A stretch of DNA of 64,000 nucleotides from Calliopum simillimum (Eukaryota > Arthropoda > Insecta > Diptera > Lauxaniidae), in contig OX638369.1 of NCBI GenBank assembly GCA_951812925.1, forward strand, positions 60,154,228 to 60,218,227. The letters are read 5' to 3'. A program made the position numbers and the translations under genes. Below, piece by piece: positions 35,301 to 42,550 of this stretch. Numbering within the stretch: the first letter of the stretch is position 1; each line of letters begins with the position of its first letter. The notes below the pieces were generated by a model that did not search any database, was not told the DNA's origin, and saw only the letters and a program-made list of their open reading frames with translations.

Positions 35301-38300
35301 TAAGGTATCCATTCCAAGCAGTTGACATTTAGCAATGTAGCAAGGCCTGTTTTCGAAAGAGTATATCTTTCTAAGGGCAAAAATTGTGAATCTTTTTTGG
35401 ATACGTTCAATGCAATTTGCGTGAATTTCATAAAAAGGATCCCAAACAATTGCTGCATATTTAAGAAGGGATCTCACCATGTAACATTAAGGGCCTTAAT
35501 AGTGTATGGATACGAAAATTCTTTTGAGTTTCTCTTAAGAAATCCAAGTTGCGAATTAGCCTTTGAAATTATATAATCCCTATGGATGTTAAAGTTGAGC
35601 TTTGAGTCAAAGTACACACCAAGGTCGTTAACAACGTCACAAATTTTAAAAATCGGCTGGTCGAACTGCAGATAATTATATTGAACATTAAGAACTTTAC
35701 GCGAAAAAGTTATAACGTGGCATTTTGAAAAGTAGAGACGCATTTCAAATTCATTCCTTCAATATCTCGATTACAACATTAATGGACTTAGGCCACTTAC
35801 AAAAGCCAGTTCCCGTGGAGCTAACCTACCGAAAACGCGTTTAACTTTTAAAAATTTTATACAAAATCACGTTATAATACGGTTTTTATTTCATTGCAAT
35901 CTTAAAAAAGCTCAAAATGAGGCGTACTATACCTCAAAATTTTCAGCTTCATTCAGGCTATATAAAAACAATAATAATGATAAGTCTTGATGTCCGAAGG
36001 TCACAATGAAATCATACAAGGAAAACTTCCTTAGAATATTTGTTGTAGCTTTTGACAATGTTATGTCTTTTCCATTTTGTGCCACATCTGGAGTTCCCCA
36101 GGGTAGCATTCTTGGGCCTTTATTGTTTATTATTTTTATTAATGATGTTGTGTCTTTGTTGAGTGTAAATGTTTACTTTATGCGGATAATCTAAAGATAT
36201 TCATGAAAATTAAAAATAATGCTGATTCCCAAATTCTCCAGAGTGAATTAAATAAACATCATACATGGTGTGTTAGTATTGGTCTCTTTTTAAATCTAAA
36301 TAAATATGTCTATGTTCCATTTTCCAAATCCAATAATTTTGTTCCATCGTCTTATAGTATCTCTAATTTTCCACTATCGTCTCTTCGTGAATATAAAGAC
36401 TTAGGTGTAGTGTTCGACTCCAATTTTTCTTTTCGTCCGCACTTGGAATATATTATTCCAAAAGCTTATTCTATGTTAGCTTTTCTTAGACATAATAGTG
36501 GGTCCTTTAAGGACCCTTGTACTTTTAAGATCAAGATTAGATTATGCGGCAATTATATGGTCTCCTTTTTACGATTCACATAAGACAAGAATTGTAAAAG
36601 TGCAGAAATCTTTTACTAGATTTGCCTTGCGTTCGTTTGACTTTGAATCTGGTTAACCTCCTTATAATTCCCGTTTTCTATTGTTAGGAGTAAAGACTTT
36701 AGCAGCTCGAAGGAGTATTCTGTCTACTTTTTGTATATGACATTGCTGTTGGTTCTGTTGATTGTCCGATGTTGTTGCCCGATCCAGAAAAGTATATCAA
36801 AAATATATCAAAATGATATCCAAAATTTGTCAGTGACATACATAATTTTGATAAAAATTGATATCACAGTGATATACGGAATGTAACGCCAATTTTGAGT
36901 CAGAAATTTTGTAATATTGTGGTTGATCGTCGGGAACAAGTTTTTAGAAATCGCCTGCATGCAGCAAATGAATGAAGCGTCGGTTTTTTGAACTCAATTA
37001 TATGTTTGTGTTTTTTCACTAATTTCATGAGAAAATTCACTTCTTCTTCACTAAAATTGGCTGCGCGTTCGTCTTCCAGAGTTATGTTTCCATGAAATCC
37101 ACAAACGAAAACGTCAAATTTGACATATCAGCTATACAATTTTGATATCATTTAATATACATTTCTGATACAAAATTGAAATGTTTTTCAATGATATCAA
37201 AAATATATCAAAAAAATATACAACTAGTAAGGGTGTTACCTTTGGCCTGGCCAAACATTAAATACATTACACTGCAGTATTTTCAAAATTTTGCTTATAT
37301 GGGAGGTGCCACGCCCTCTTTTCCGAATTCACCCAGTTTTTTCTCATAGTTTGCATTTATAGTTCTTAGTATTTGAGTGAAATTTGGTTGGATTATCTCA
37401 AAAAATGTTTTCAGTATAGCGTTTTGAAGCTTTTGCTTGTATGACCCACGCCCTCTTGTCCGATTTTATCCATTTTTTGCTTAAAGCTTGCATTTAAAGT
37501 TCTTAGTGTCGGAGTAAAATTAAGTTCGATTATCTAAAAAAACGCTTTCAGTATAGCGATTTGATGCTTTTGCTTTGAAAGGAGCCACGCCCTCTTCTCC
37601 GAATTCACTAAAATTTTTCTCAGAGCTTGCGCTTACAATTCGTAGTATTTATGTGTATTTTGGTTGCATTATCGTTAAAAAAACTGCAAAAGTTGCATTT
37701 TGAAGAAATTTTTTGTATAGGCGGTAGGCGTGTCCGTTGACCAATTTCGCTCATTTTCAATCCCCCGAGCTAACTTTGACGACGAAGGCTGTACACCAAA
37801 TTTCATTGAATTATCTTGCTTAGTTTTCCCAAAAAATGTATTTCCACACACAGCCAGCAACCCAGCCAGCCAGACAGACGGACATGGCTATATCGACTCA
37901 GGAGGTCACGCTGATCAATAATATATATACTTTCTATATCTGCCACGCCTCCTTATCTGCGTTACAAACGGAAGGACAAAGTGAATATACCCTGGGTGTA
38001 GGGTATAAAAATTCAAAAAAATCAGCAGCTGATACATTTTTTAAATCATTTTGATATACATTTCTGTTACAATGACAAGAAATTGACAAATTTTCTTGAT
38101 CGGGCATGTAATTGCTGCCGCCCCAGAATTCTTGTTTCATGAAAACTTATTTTTTCGGCGAACGTTTAGGTCCATTTTAACAAAATGCATAACATTTGGA
38201 AGATAATTTCATAAGCAAAATATTGCTATAAAAAGGTTTCAAAACCATTTATTAGAATTTAATACATTTCAAGTCTTCCAATTTTTCTTAAAATTTTTGA

Positions 38301-41252
38301 AATATTTTTAAGCCCTACACCCAGGGTATATTTACTTTGTCCTTCTGTTTGCAACGCAGAGAAAGAGGCGTGTTCGATATAGAAAATTAGATATATTCTT
38401 GATCAGCGTCACCTCCTCAGTCGATATAGCCATGTCCATCTGTCTGTATGGCCGGATGGCTGTGCGTAGAAATACATTTTTAAGGAAACCTGACCAAGAT
38501 AACTAAATGATGTTTAGTACACTGCCTTCGTCGTCAAAGTTAGTTCGTGGGATTGAAAATGAGCGAAATCGGTAAACGAACACGCCTACCGCCCATACAC
38601 AAAATATATTCAAAATGCGACTTTAGGAGTATTTTTCACGACAATGGAACCAAAATACACATAAATACTTTGAATTATAAGCATAAGCTCTGAGAAAAAA
38701 TTGGCCAGTGTCACCTCCTGTCCGTCTGTCTGGCTGTTAGCTCGACTTATTGAAAACGAACTAAATTAGTGAACGGACACGTGTACCTCTCAAATAAAAA
38801 ATAAATTCAAAATACCACTTTAGTAATATTTTTCACCACAATGCAACCATAATGCACACAAATACTGAAGACGGTAAGCACAAGCTTTGAGCAAAAACCA
38901 GACGACCTCCCATATAAGCATAAGCTACAAAATGCTATACAGAAAGCGTTTTTCGAGATAATTCAACTAAATTTTACTCAGACATTAAGAACTATAAGTG
39001 CAAGCCTTGAGCAAAAACTAAATGAAATCGGACAAGAGAGCGTGGCACCTCCCATATAAGCATAAGCTTCAAAATGCTATACTGAAAACGTAATCCAACC
39101 AAATTTCACTCAGACACTGAGAACAGTTAGTGTAAGATCTGAGTAAAAGCTATGTGAATTCGGAAAAGAAGTCGTGGCACCTCCAGCACAGCAAAATTTT
39201 TAAAATTCTGCAGCGTAGGGTATTTAATATTTGGCCAGGCCAAGGGAAACACCCTTACTAGTTGAAATGTAATTTATTTTAATTTCATTTTTTTGACACT
39301 TGCCACATAAAATTTTGTTGTTAAAATTTTTTAAAAATTGTTTGCAGGGGAAATGGGAAGCCATATTTTTTTCGCTCTTATTTAAAAATTTTATGAATAC
39401 AAAAACGCTTTAAAGGCACAAATTGTTAACAATAGTTGACAATTTTTTGAACGCGAACAAAGCTATTCTGTGTAAAAATGGAGCAACACAGTACTGTTTA
39501 AAAAATTTCAAATTTATACGTTTTTGGGATAATTTGAAACATTGCTAGGTGAAATTTTTTACACAGTACTACATGGCTCCCTTTTTACACATAAAAGCGA
39601 AAATTTCACTCAGTTTTATTTTAAGTGTATGTTTATTGCTTCTTTTTATATTTACTTTATGTATAGTATATTTTTTTATTAATATAAAAACCTAATCTGA
39701 CCCATTTGTATTTCTAGCTTTCAGTGCAAATACTAATCCACTTCCGACTCAAACGTTCCTAACACAACCCGGCTTAAGCTCAACACCGGACTTACGATAT
39801 GAAAAGGCAGCAAGTACTTTACAATGCAGCAATTTCAATGCAGTTTCATTCCAAGAACAAAATCTAACTTTAGAACATGAATTTTTGCATGAATATATGA
39901 ATATGTTCAAAAAAGGTAGCAATGCTTTCAATACCGGCAACACATTCCCACCATATGATAATGCCAATAATAGTAAAACTACTTATGCAACATTAGAGCC
40001 TCGAAACAACAACAACACTCGTAGCTCAGCAAATACTTATTGGGATCGCACAACACAATTGCCACACCAACATAATTTTGGACAAAACCCAACTTTTCAG
40101 CAGCCAATGTATTCGAGATTAGGGAATATAACTCTGGTACAAGAATTTGAAGAATTGCATATTATTCAAGGGGTACAGCAACAGCCAATGCTAAACCATT
40201 ATCAGGAGCAATATATTTCAGTAAATAGTTCAGCACAACCACAGCCACTGCAACCACAAGAGCAACAGCAACAACAAATAAATATTAATTCAGGAACACA
40301 TCAACTTAACTTGAATGTAGGAACACAACCACAACAGCAGCATCAACTTAACCTTATTGCAGGAACACAACCACAACAACAACTAAACCTTATTGCAGGG
40401 ACACAACCACAACAGCAACATCAACTAAACCTTATTGCAGGAACACAACAGCAACAACAACTAAACTTTATTGTAGGAACACAGCCACAACAGCAACAAC
40501 ATCTCAACCTTATTGCAGGAACACAACTGCAACAGCAACAACTAAACCTTATTGCAGGAACACAACAGCAACATCAACCAAACCTTATTCCAGGAACACA
40601 ACAGCAACAACAACTAAACCTTATTGCAGGAACACAACCACAACAGCAACAACAACTAAACCTTATTGCAGGAACACAGCTACAACAGCAACAACAACTA
40701 AACCTTATTGCAGGAACACAACAGCAACATCAACCAAACCTTATTCCAGGAACACAACAGCAACAAAAACTAAACCTTATTGCAAGAACACAACCACAAC
40801 AGCAACAACAACTAAACCTTATTGCAGGAACACAGCTACAACAGCAACAACTAAACCTTATTGCAGGAACACAACAGCAACATCAACCAAACCTTATTCC
40901 AGGAACACAACAGCAACAACAACTAAACCTTATTGCAGGAACACAACAGCAACAACAACTAAACCTTATTGCAGGAACACAGCTACAACAGCAACAACAA
41001 CTAAACCTTATTGCAGGAACACAACAGCAACATCAACCAAACCTTATTCCAGGAACACAACAGCAACAACAACTAAACCTTATTGCAGGAACGCAACCAC
41101 AACAGCAAAATTATAGTGCTGGAACACAACTTCAACAGCAACAACAAATAAACTTTGATGCAGGAACACAACCACAACAGCAACACCAACAACACTTTAT
41201 TGCAGGAACGCAACCACAACAGCAAAATTTTAATGCTGGAACACAACCATAA
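14037..41252 (+). CDS. Dif: Dorsal/Dif-class NF-kB transcription factor, six exons, 5' end missing
   Basis: Class Rel/NF-kB factor; relatives in flies act downstream of Toll and enter the nucleus to bind kB sites. Six exons (14037-14379, 14438-14619, 23507-23901, 23973-24048, 25355-25456, 39718-41252) join in phase through GT-AG sites and give about 876 codons. The Rel homology domain starts in exon 1 ([20 protein letters not shown], then [10 protein letters not shown]) and ends in exon 4 (FEYYANP). Exon 5 gives the basic nuclear localisation motif AKRKRRAED. Exon 6 is Gln-rich with a repeated [12 protein letters not shown] unit. There are no ankyrin repeats, so this is not Relish. Dif rather than Dorsal is inferred from divergence, for example Ser for the usual Cys in the DNA-contact loop. 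The first coding exon was not found, and a TAA at 41250 may be a premature stop. Confidence 0.85.
14438..14619 (+). CDS. Dif: Rel gene exon B: Rel homology domain, N-terminal half
   Basis: The acceptor is GATATTTAG|AGC and the donor TTTAACC|GTAAGT. It encodes [18 protein letters not shown] and [20 protein letters not shown], a standard Dorsal/Dif segment. The intron before it is only 58 bp. Confidence 0.88.
14750..16414. mobile_element. TIR DNA element (CAGTGATGCGAT termini)
   Basis: The left end CACAGTGATGCGATCAG and the right end CTTATCGCATCACTGAG are inverted counterparts, and homology runs about 38 bp inward (TAGACGGAAAAAACT). The word CGGCG flanks both ends (14745-14749 and 16415-16419). 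A direct duplication, TTTGCGCACTTAGGCA...AAAGTAGACATAATACT, occurs near 15577 and 15918. No transposase frame is left. The superfamily is uncertain; a mariner-like origin is possible from the CAGTG end. Confidence 0.75.
16450..16565. repeat. Interspersed repeat shared with 24440-24575
   Basis: Both segments contain TAGCACAT, TTTTTCCAGAT or GTTTTCCAGAT, TTACTTATCATTCAAA, GATGTATAAAAAA and TGAGATAACC. This copy lacks the tRNA-like part found next to the copy at 24.4 kb. Confidence 0.7.
17483..17487. repeat. 5-bp target-site duplication of the LTR element, left
   Basis: CTTTG, repeated at 22229-22233. Confidence 0.8.
17488..17762 (-). repeat. 3' LTR (in element orientation)
   Basis: 275 bp. 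On the - strand it starts TGTTATGTATCAGC and ends TCGTATATTAAA. Identical to the other LTR. Confidence 0.93.
17763..17770 (-). other. Polypurine tract
   Basis: TTAAGGGG on the - strand, directly before the TGTTATG start of the 3' LTR, as expected for plus-strand priming. Confidence 0.75.
17767..19119 (-). pseudogene. Integrase region of the LTR element
   Basis: An intact 450-codon frame, shifted by one frame from the RNase H part. The HHCC zinc-binding domain is visible ([15 protein letters not shown], then CVACQ). The catalytic core follows: [18 protein letters not shown] and the Glu in [10 protein letters not shown] make up the D,D-35-E triad. A chromodomain-free C terminus has [11 protein letters not shown] and a Ser/Thr/Pro tail. 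It overlaps the RNase H frame at 19049-19119. It joins DNA ends during insertion. The frame offset relative to the rest of pol suggests a 1-bp indel near 19120-19140 or programmed shifting; the former is likelier. Confidence 0.85.
19049..19552 (-). pseudogene. RNase H region of the LTR element
   Basis: It encodes [18 protein letters not shown], then [36 protein letters not shown] and [10 protein letters not shown], the standard Ty3/gypsy RNase H order. It ends after [12 protein letters not shown] with the frame lost to that of integrase. It lies in the same frame as the reverse transcriptase and is separated from it by an in-frame TAA near 19664. Confidence 0.85.
19664..20362 (-). pseudogene. 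Reverse transcriptase region of the LTR element
   Basis: A 232-codon open stretch with [44 protein letters not shown] and the catalytic box YFDDIIVMG, then KCAFG and EFLGFKLD. It is closed by a TAA after LLNFYH although the following codons in the same frame still look like pol. It is preceded by an in-frame TGA at 20384-20386 that separates it from gag/protease. Confidence 0.87.
20384..21721 (-). CDS. Gag plus aspartic protease of the LTR element
   Basis: A 445-codon frame beginning with ATG at 21721. The N-terminal half is a capsid-like domain ([20 protein letters not shown] ... [11 protein letters not shown]). Two zinc knuckles follow, [15 protein letters not shown] and [14 protein letters not shown]. 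The protease active site is [13 protein letters not shown], near codon 315. The frame stops after DPAVQPI; the codons after the TGA continue into reverse transcriptase without a frame change. The product would package element RNA and process the polyprotein. Confidence 0.87.
   Translation of the reverse strand: MKSVKTQTLEAVIEEHRTMTSVGNLEPFDIDHPQNWTTYYARFELYLLANDVQGEDREKAVFLTLAGAPLFDLLSSLASPKKVSALKMTEIKETLTNHFSPRPSEIAAYFKFHKRDQQLNESFSEYVAALRKLAVDCNFASALDRMLRDRLVCGLRDEGLQRSFLAESDLQLQKVIERATTAEAASKNALEMRHHDQVHHISKRNSNYSQQCNKARSCNNQNKPCNGCGGSHFRSQCPHRESTCSTCGIKGHLQRVCRSSSSSHTSSHSPSNHQKSSHRRKASKPQSINQILPIVDLKKSTLIEINGRSCQFEIDSGSNYTIMSSQVFHDVWPNLKPAMHSCELQLMDFQGNSIPIKGVVDVDISYNKRKITGLPIVIAGGNRSNVLGCNWFTPLGISIQGVNIIDEASSIHNVLVKFNHLFSKELVCFKGKAVSLQLDPAVQPI
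21937..21953 (-). other. Primer-binding site, tRNA-Ser type
   Basis: On the - strand TGGCGCAGTCGGTAGGA sits immediately inside the 5' LTR. It is the tRNA-Ser-complementary primer site known from several insect gypsy-type elements. Confidence 0.8.
21954..22228 (-). repeat. 5' LTR (in element orientation)
   Basis: 275 bp, identical by eye to 17488-17762, followed by CTTTG at 22229-22233. Confidence 0.93.
23507..23901 (+). CDS. Dif: Rel gene exon C: core of Rel homology domain
   Basis: The acceptor is TTTGCAG|AGGG and the donor AAACAA|GTAAGC. It encodes [66 protein letters not shown] and [18 protein letters not shown]. These match the end of the N-terminal and the start of the dimerisation subdomain of Dorsal/Dif proteins. 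Confidence 0.9.
23973..24048 (+). CDS. Dif: Rel gene exon D: end of Rel homology domain
   Basis: The acceptor is TTTTTTTTAG|TTTTAC and the donor AATCCAG|GTATGC. It encodes [19 protein letters not shown] then EYYANP, the last strand of the dimerisation subdomain. The 71-bp intron before it is T/A-rich. Confidence 0.88.
24049..24343 (+). other. Rel gene intron 4, first part
   Basis: No feature recognised; the frame at 23985-24248 reads through the donor and is not coding beyond 24048. Confidence 0.5.
24344..24575 (-). repeat. tRNA-like repeat, possible SINE
   Basis: On the - strand the left part contains TGATTTGCTAACAAGTT, which resembles an A box, and CCCGAGTTCGAGTCCCAGC, a good B-box/T-arm match. 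Together they lie within about 80 nt (24350-24435). The adjoining 24440-24575 stretch is shared with 16450-16565. The tRNA-like part lies at the 3' side in this orientation, which is unusual for a SINE, so a tRNA pseudogene next to a repeat is the alternative. Confidence 0.45.
24620..24835 (+). pseudogene. LINE 3' fragment (GRRP-type tail), highly decayed
   Basis: It contains CTAAAGGTTTGGTGGCCTCG, then CACACAGCGAGGATC, and ends GCTCCGCCTAGGA. It matches the ends of the copies at 27371-27850 and 58781-59426, but an internal segment is missing. Confidence 0.7.
25355..25456 (+). CDS. Dif: Rel gene exon E: nuclear localisation motif
   Basis: The acceptor is TACTTTTAG|CAAAACG and the donor GAAGCTT|GTAAGT. 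After completing an Ala codon it encodes [20 protein letters not shown] and [14 protein letters not shown] directly after the Rel domain is the conserved NLS position of this family. The phase fits exons D and F. Confidence 0.85.
26140..27110. mobile_element. TIR element with repeated GTCCACACTAGCCCC motif
   Basis: The left end GGGGAGGGGGGGGCTAGTG and the right end CTAGCCCCCCTCTCCCC are inverted and flanked by TATA on both sides (TA or TATA duplication). The word GGGGCTAGTGTGGAC or its complement occurs about seven times: at both ends (twice at the right), near 26306 and 26337, and as a pair near 26700-26745. No coding frame. Confidence 0.75.
27119..27352. mobile_element. 234-bp MITE
   Basis: TIRs GTCACTCTTAGGCCAGATTC and GAATCTGGCCTAAGAGTGAC are perfect over at least 25 bp. 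The interior is A/T-rich and non-coding. It lies between the element ending at 27110 and the LINE fragment at 27371. Confidence 0.85.
27371..27850 (+). pseudogene. 5'-truncated LINE, reverse-transcriptase C-terminal part
   Basis: The frame from 27387 reads [19 protein letters not shown], then [17 protein letters not shown] and RGRGRPKTN, ending ILALCSS at 27825-27827. This is the C-terminal region of LINE ORF2 proteins, RTE-like in style. It is nearly identical to 58975-59422, so the family was recently active. The truncation point is near 27371. A few substitutions (KRKLK for RRILK) separate it from the other copy. Confidence 0.8.
27934..28229. mobile_element. 296-bp MITE with TTA duplication
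   Basis: TIRs CTGCCATACCTAAATTGGAG and CTCCAATTTAGGTATGGCAG are flanked by TTA at 27931-27933 and 28230-28232. A 3-bp TTA duplication suggests PIF/Harbinger. Non-coding. Confidence 0.75.
28233..28844. other. Intronic segment with fragments of GGGCGTG-type repeats
   Basis: From about 28640, two similar blocks contain GGGGCGTGTCACCACCCATT / GGGAGCATGACATCGCCAATT, followed by GATTATTGTTTGTCC / GATTGTTGTTTGTCC. They are degenerate relatives of the long repeats that follow at 31-35 kb. Confidence 0.5.
28845..30984. mobile_element. 2.14-kb near-perfect palindromic element
   Basis: Arms of about 1.04 kb (28845-29885 and 29931-30984) are inverted copies with few mismatches around a 45-bp A/T spacer. 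Termini GGGACATTCTTTTACAAATC and its complement are flanked by ATGT (28841-28844 and 30985-30988). Paired open frames on opposite strands (for example 29422-29643 and 30171-30389) are mirror images of the same sequence, not genes. The class is unknown; the 4-bp duplication is not diagnostic. Confidence 0.85.
30989..32812 (+). mobile_element. GACCGA-hairpin repeat (Helitron-like 3' end), copy 1
   Basis: It begins around TCTTCTTATACGAGATAAAA and ends with the hairpin GACCGAGCAGGGATCGGTC, about 10 nt and GGTACT. Inside are subrepeats of about 400 bp carrying GGGCGTGGCACCGCCCAC, GATATGCCGTTATATTGGG and CGCGTGGAACCTCCCATACA. Copies at 32985-34800, 2966-3630 (inverted) and 59552-60860 (inverted) share the same 3' end. 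A terminal hairpin about 10 nt from a fixed end suggests a Helitron/Helentron origin, but CTRR is absent. Open frames are repeat shadows. Confidence 0.7.
32985..34800 (+). mobile_element. GACCGA-hairpin repeat, copy 2
   Basis: Same structure and orientation as copy 1, starting at TCTTCTCTTCTTATACGAG and ending with the hairpin and GGTACT at 34795-34800. The two copies are separated by about 170 bp with a GGGCGTTCCACCGCCC block, so they form a direct tandem array about 3.8 kb long. Confidence 0.75.
34801..35007. other. AT-rich spacer
   Basis: Contains another TTATTTTGAAATTGGCTTTA phrase (about 34867) and nothing else recognised. Confidence 0.45.
35008..35760 (-). pseudogene. Jockey-like LINE fragment, 3' end
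   Basis: On the - strand, 35474-35743 encodes [12 protein letters not shown], then [19 protein letters not shown] and [17 protein letters not shown] frame change leads to [19 protein letters not shown] ... [15 protein letters not shown] (35208-35480). This is the segment after the catalytic box in Jockey/CR1-type reverse transcriptases. The 3' side ends in a TTTATTTATTTATTT run (35013-35033), i.e. a (TAAA)n tail on the - strand. Frameshifts and 5' truncation make it non-functional. Confidence 0.8.
35990..36765 (+). pseudogene. Jockey-like LINE fragment, reverse-transcriptase core
   Basis: The frame at 36006 has [20 protein letters not shown]. The catalytic box is LYADN (Asp replaced by Asn, near 36178-36192) after a frameshift. 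It continues [18 protein letters not shown] ... [13 protein letters not shown] at 36203-36583, then after another shift [15 protein letters not shown] and [15 protein letters not shown]. It is related to, but clearly not a recent copy of, the fragment at 35008-35760, which lies in opposite orientation. It is inactive by frameshifts and the altered box. Confidence 0.8.
36778..38104. mobile_element. CCCGATC-TIR MITE, interrupted by a Helentron
   Basis: The left end CCCGATCCAGAAAAG and the right end TTTTCTTGATCGGG are inverted. The interior is rich in ATATCAAAA/GATATC words. The part from 36778 to 36890 matches 363-495. Removing the insertion at 37224-38006 leaves about 545 bp. The flanks ATGTTGTTG and ATGTAATTG could be a degraded duplication. 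Confidence 0.7.
37224..38006 (-). mobile_element. Helentron-like element, copy 2 (inverted)
   Basis: On the - strand it starts ATACCCTACACCCAGGGTAT and ends TTTGGCCAGGCCAAA-like hairpin, ACACCCTTACTAG, then TTG. It has the same GGGCGTGGC-type tandem units as copy 1 and a short GTCTGGCTGG microsatellite. It lies inside the MITE 36778-38104. Confidence 0.8.
38311..39261 (+). mobile_element. Helentron-like element, copy 3
   Basis: It starts CCCTACACCCAGGGTATATT and ends GTAGGGTATTTAATATTTGG, hairpin TTGGCCAGGCCAA, then ACACCCTTACTAG followed by TTG. The interior is more diverged and has a second CTGTCCGTCTGTCTGG block near 38715, suggesting an internal duplication. Confidence 0.78.
39468..39591. 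repeat. Small inverted repeat before the last Rel exon
   Basis: CTGTGTAAAAATGGAGCAAC...AGTACTGT on the left mirrors ACAGTACTACATGGCTCCC...TTTTTACACA on the right, with about 35-bp arms. It would fold into a hairpin about 130 bp before the acceptor at 39717. Possibly a short MITE. Confidence 0.6.
39718..41252 (+). CDS. Dif: Rel gene exon F: Gln-rich C-terminal tail
   Basis: The acceptor is TGTATTTCTAG|CTTTC, in phase with exon E. The first 190 codons are unique ([36 protein letters not shown]). Then about 25 copies of a 10-16 residue unit follow, LNLIAGTQ plus a run of Q/P/H, from about 40290 to 41248. Gln-rich tails are transactivation regions in Dorsal. A TAA at 41250 ends the frame, but the same frame stays open to 41375. 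Confidence 0.85.
40290..41248 (+). repeat. Coding minisatellite, 30-48 bp units
   Basis: Tandem units of the form CTTATTGCAGGAACACAAC followed by CAGCAA triplets. Higher-order blocks (for example the three-unit series [24 protein letters not shown]) recur about four times, showing expansion by unequal exchange or slippage. All length changes are multiples of three, keeping the frame. Confidence 0.9.
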
Positions 41253-41375
41253 CAGCAACAACAAATAATCTTTAATGCAGAAGCACAACACCAACAACAA
41301 CACTCAGTACAGCCTATGATGGAACAATATCAATTTGAAAGTGATGATGATAATGATTCCTTATGCGATTACTAG
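41253..41375 (+). other. In-frame extension after the TAA: likely former C terminus
   Basis: Forty codons after the stop still read Q-rich, then VQPMMEQYQFESDDDNDSLC and DY before TAG at 41373. The stop interrupts a CCA-TAA-CAG-CAA context where every other unit has CCA-CAA-CAG-CAA, so a single C-to-T change explains it. The acidic tail could be the ancestral C terminus. Confidence 0.7.
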
Positions 41376-41492
41376 ATCCTGATGATATCGCAATACATCC
41401 TTCAATATTTGAATCTTTTATTTAGAATGTGGTTCGATTCTATTTTCCTGTAAAATATAAAATATTGAGCGATTTATAAATAGTATGTATAA

Positions 41493-41498
41493 AATAAA
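41493..41498 (+). terminator. Polyadenylation signal of the Rel gene
   Basis: AATAAA about 240 bp after the TAA (118 bp after the later TAG), in an A/T-rich 3' flank with TTGGGTTTAATTT downstream. Confidence 0.55.
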
Positions 41499-42215
41499 TA
41501 ATTTTGGGTTTAATTTAGGACTCTTGTTTTATCAATGCAAAGCTTAAGTTTTCCGCCCTTTTCCAATTCTACTGTTACACGGAAGTGGATGTGAAGTGGA
41601 ATGCAAAACTTTTTGAGAAGTCCGCAAATCTAATGAGTTTGTGCTATGACATTTCAATTAATTTGGCTTTTTTAGTCGTTTTATTGATGAAATTTAATAA
41701 AAAAAAACACACATAAGGTAGACGGAGAGACAGACAGCGATTGGCTGACCTTCCTTTTAGAATCAAAGCATCCCCGTCTCTTTTCCTTGTTTTTATCGAT
41801 GACCTTTTGTCATCGACCATAAATCCAATCCATTCCTTTGTGGATGACAGCAGCATTTGTCTTTCATATTGCTTCAAAAAGCATCCAAGCTTTTGCATTA
41901 CTGTTTCGGAAATATTCGATAAAGTCGAGTTGTTCGAGTTTTTGCGGTTTTTTTTTAAATATTTCCTAAACGGTTACATTTTCGTTAATGCAAGTCAATG
42001 TTATTTGTAGAACCTGTAGTTCCCCACAAAAAAGATTGTAATACTTTTTATTGTGTGACTCACCATTTTCATCAAAAAGCTTCCTAAATGAAAAGTAATT
42101 GAAACCACACGGATTACAGAACAGGCCAGATAATAAGGTTGGTAACTGTTACAGGATTTGCTAGGTAATAGCGAAAATTGTAAGAAAGCATCCATGCTGA
42201 AAATTAAAAAACATT
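41499..42215. other. Intergenic segment between the Rel gene and Hop
   Basis: A frame at 41741-42010 reads ASPSLFLVFIDDLLSSTINP and HSFVDDSSICLSY, resembling a decayed LINE reverse-transcriptase core (FIDDL ... FVDD). It is too short and isolated for a firm call. Confidence 0.4.
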
Positions 42216-42217
42216 GG

Positions 42218-42318
42218 GGGTTATCGTGAATAAATATTCCCAGGGAATTTTCTCAGACCGCCGTGCATTCTCTATTGCAGTTTAAGAAAATTCCCCGGGA
42301 ATCTTGATTCACGATAAC
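42218..42318. repeat. About 100-bp hairpin MITE
   Basis: GGTTATCGTGAATAAATATT ... CAGGGAATTTTCT is mirrored by AGAAAATTCCCCGGGAAT ... GATTCACGATAACC, with about 37-bp arms. Confidence 0.7.
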
Positions 42319-42348
42319 CTTCATTTATGACTGCAAATGCGTGCTCTC

Positions 42349-42550
42349 GGGGGGGGGGGGGGGGGTGACGATTTGTTACGAAGTGTTACATAGAGGGGGG
42401 GCCATCAACTACGTTACGTAAATTCAAATTACTAAAATTAAGATTTGTTACGTTACTAGGGGGGAGGGGGTTTTACGTTGCGTTATGACTGGGGAGAGGG
42501 GTCAAAATTGGTCGAAGATTGCGTTGCGTAATATGTAAACGGCTCCTAAG
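42349..42550. repeat. G17 tract and GTTACG-rich repeat
   Basis: A run of 17 G is followed by GTTACGAAGTGTTACATAGAG, two more G-rich tracts and TGCGTTGCGTAATATGTAAAC. The mixture of G runs and TTACG/TGCGT words resembles the end of a DNA transposon family common in insects. The poly-G length may be unreliable. Confidence 0.5.

Larger units (their letters stand above)
25457..39717 (+). other. Rel gene intron 5 (14.3 kb), packed with repeats
   Basis: It runs from the donor at 25457 to the acceptor TATTTCTAG|CTTTC at 39717. Its first 680 bp hold only a small LINE-tail scrap (GCTTCTCCTAGGAGTTTAAGG near 25838) and the phrase TTATTTTGAAAGTGACCTAA near 26018, which recurs around 27918 and 34868. The rest is described by the entries below. 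Confidence 0.85.

Noticed and set aside
40290..41248. CRISPR-like regular spacing in the Gln-rich repeat
   Set aside because: Units are contiguous coding repeats without spacers and stay in frame in a eukaryotic exon.
42349..42365. G17 tract as a telomeric or quadruplex-regulatory element
   Set aside because: It lies next to other G runs typical of a degenerate transposon end, and homopolymer length is unreliable; no regulatory context is visible.
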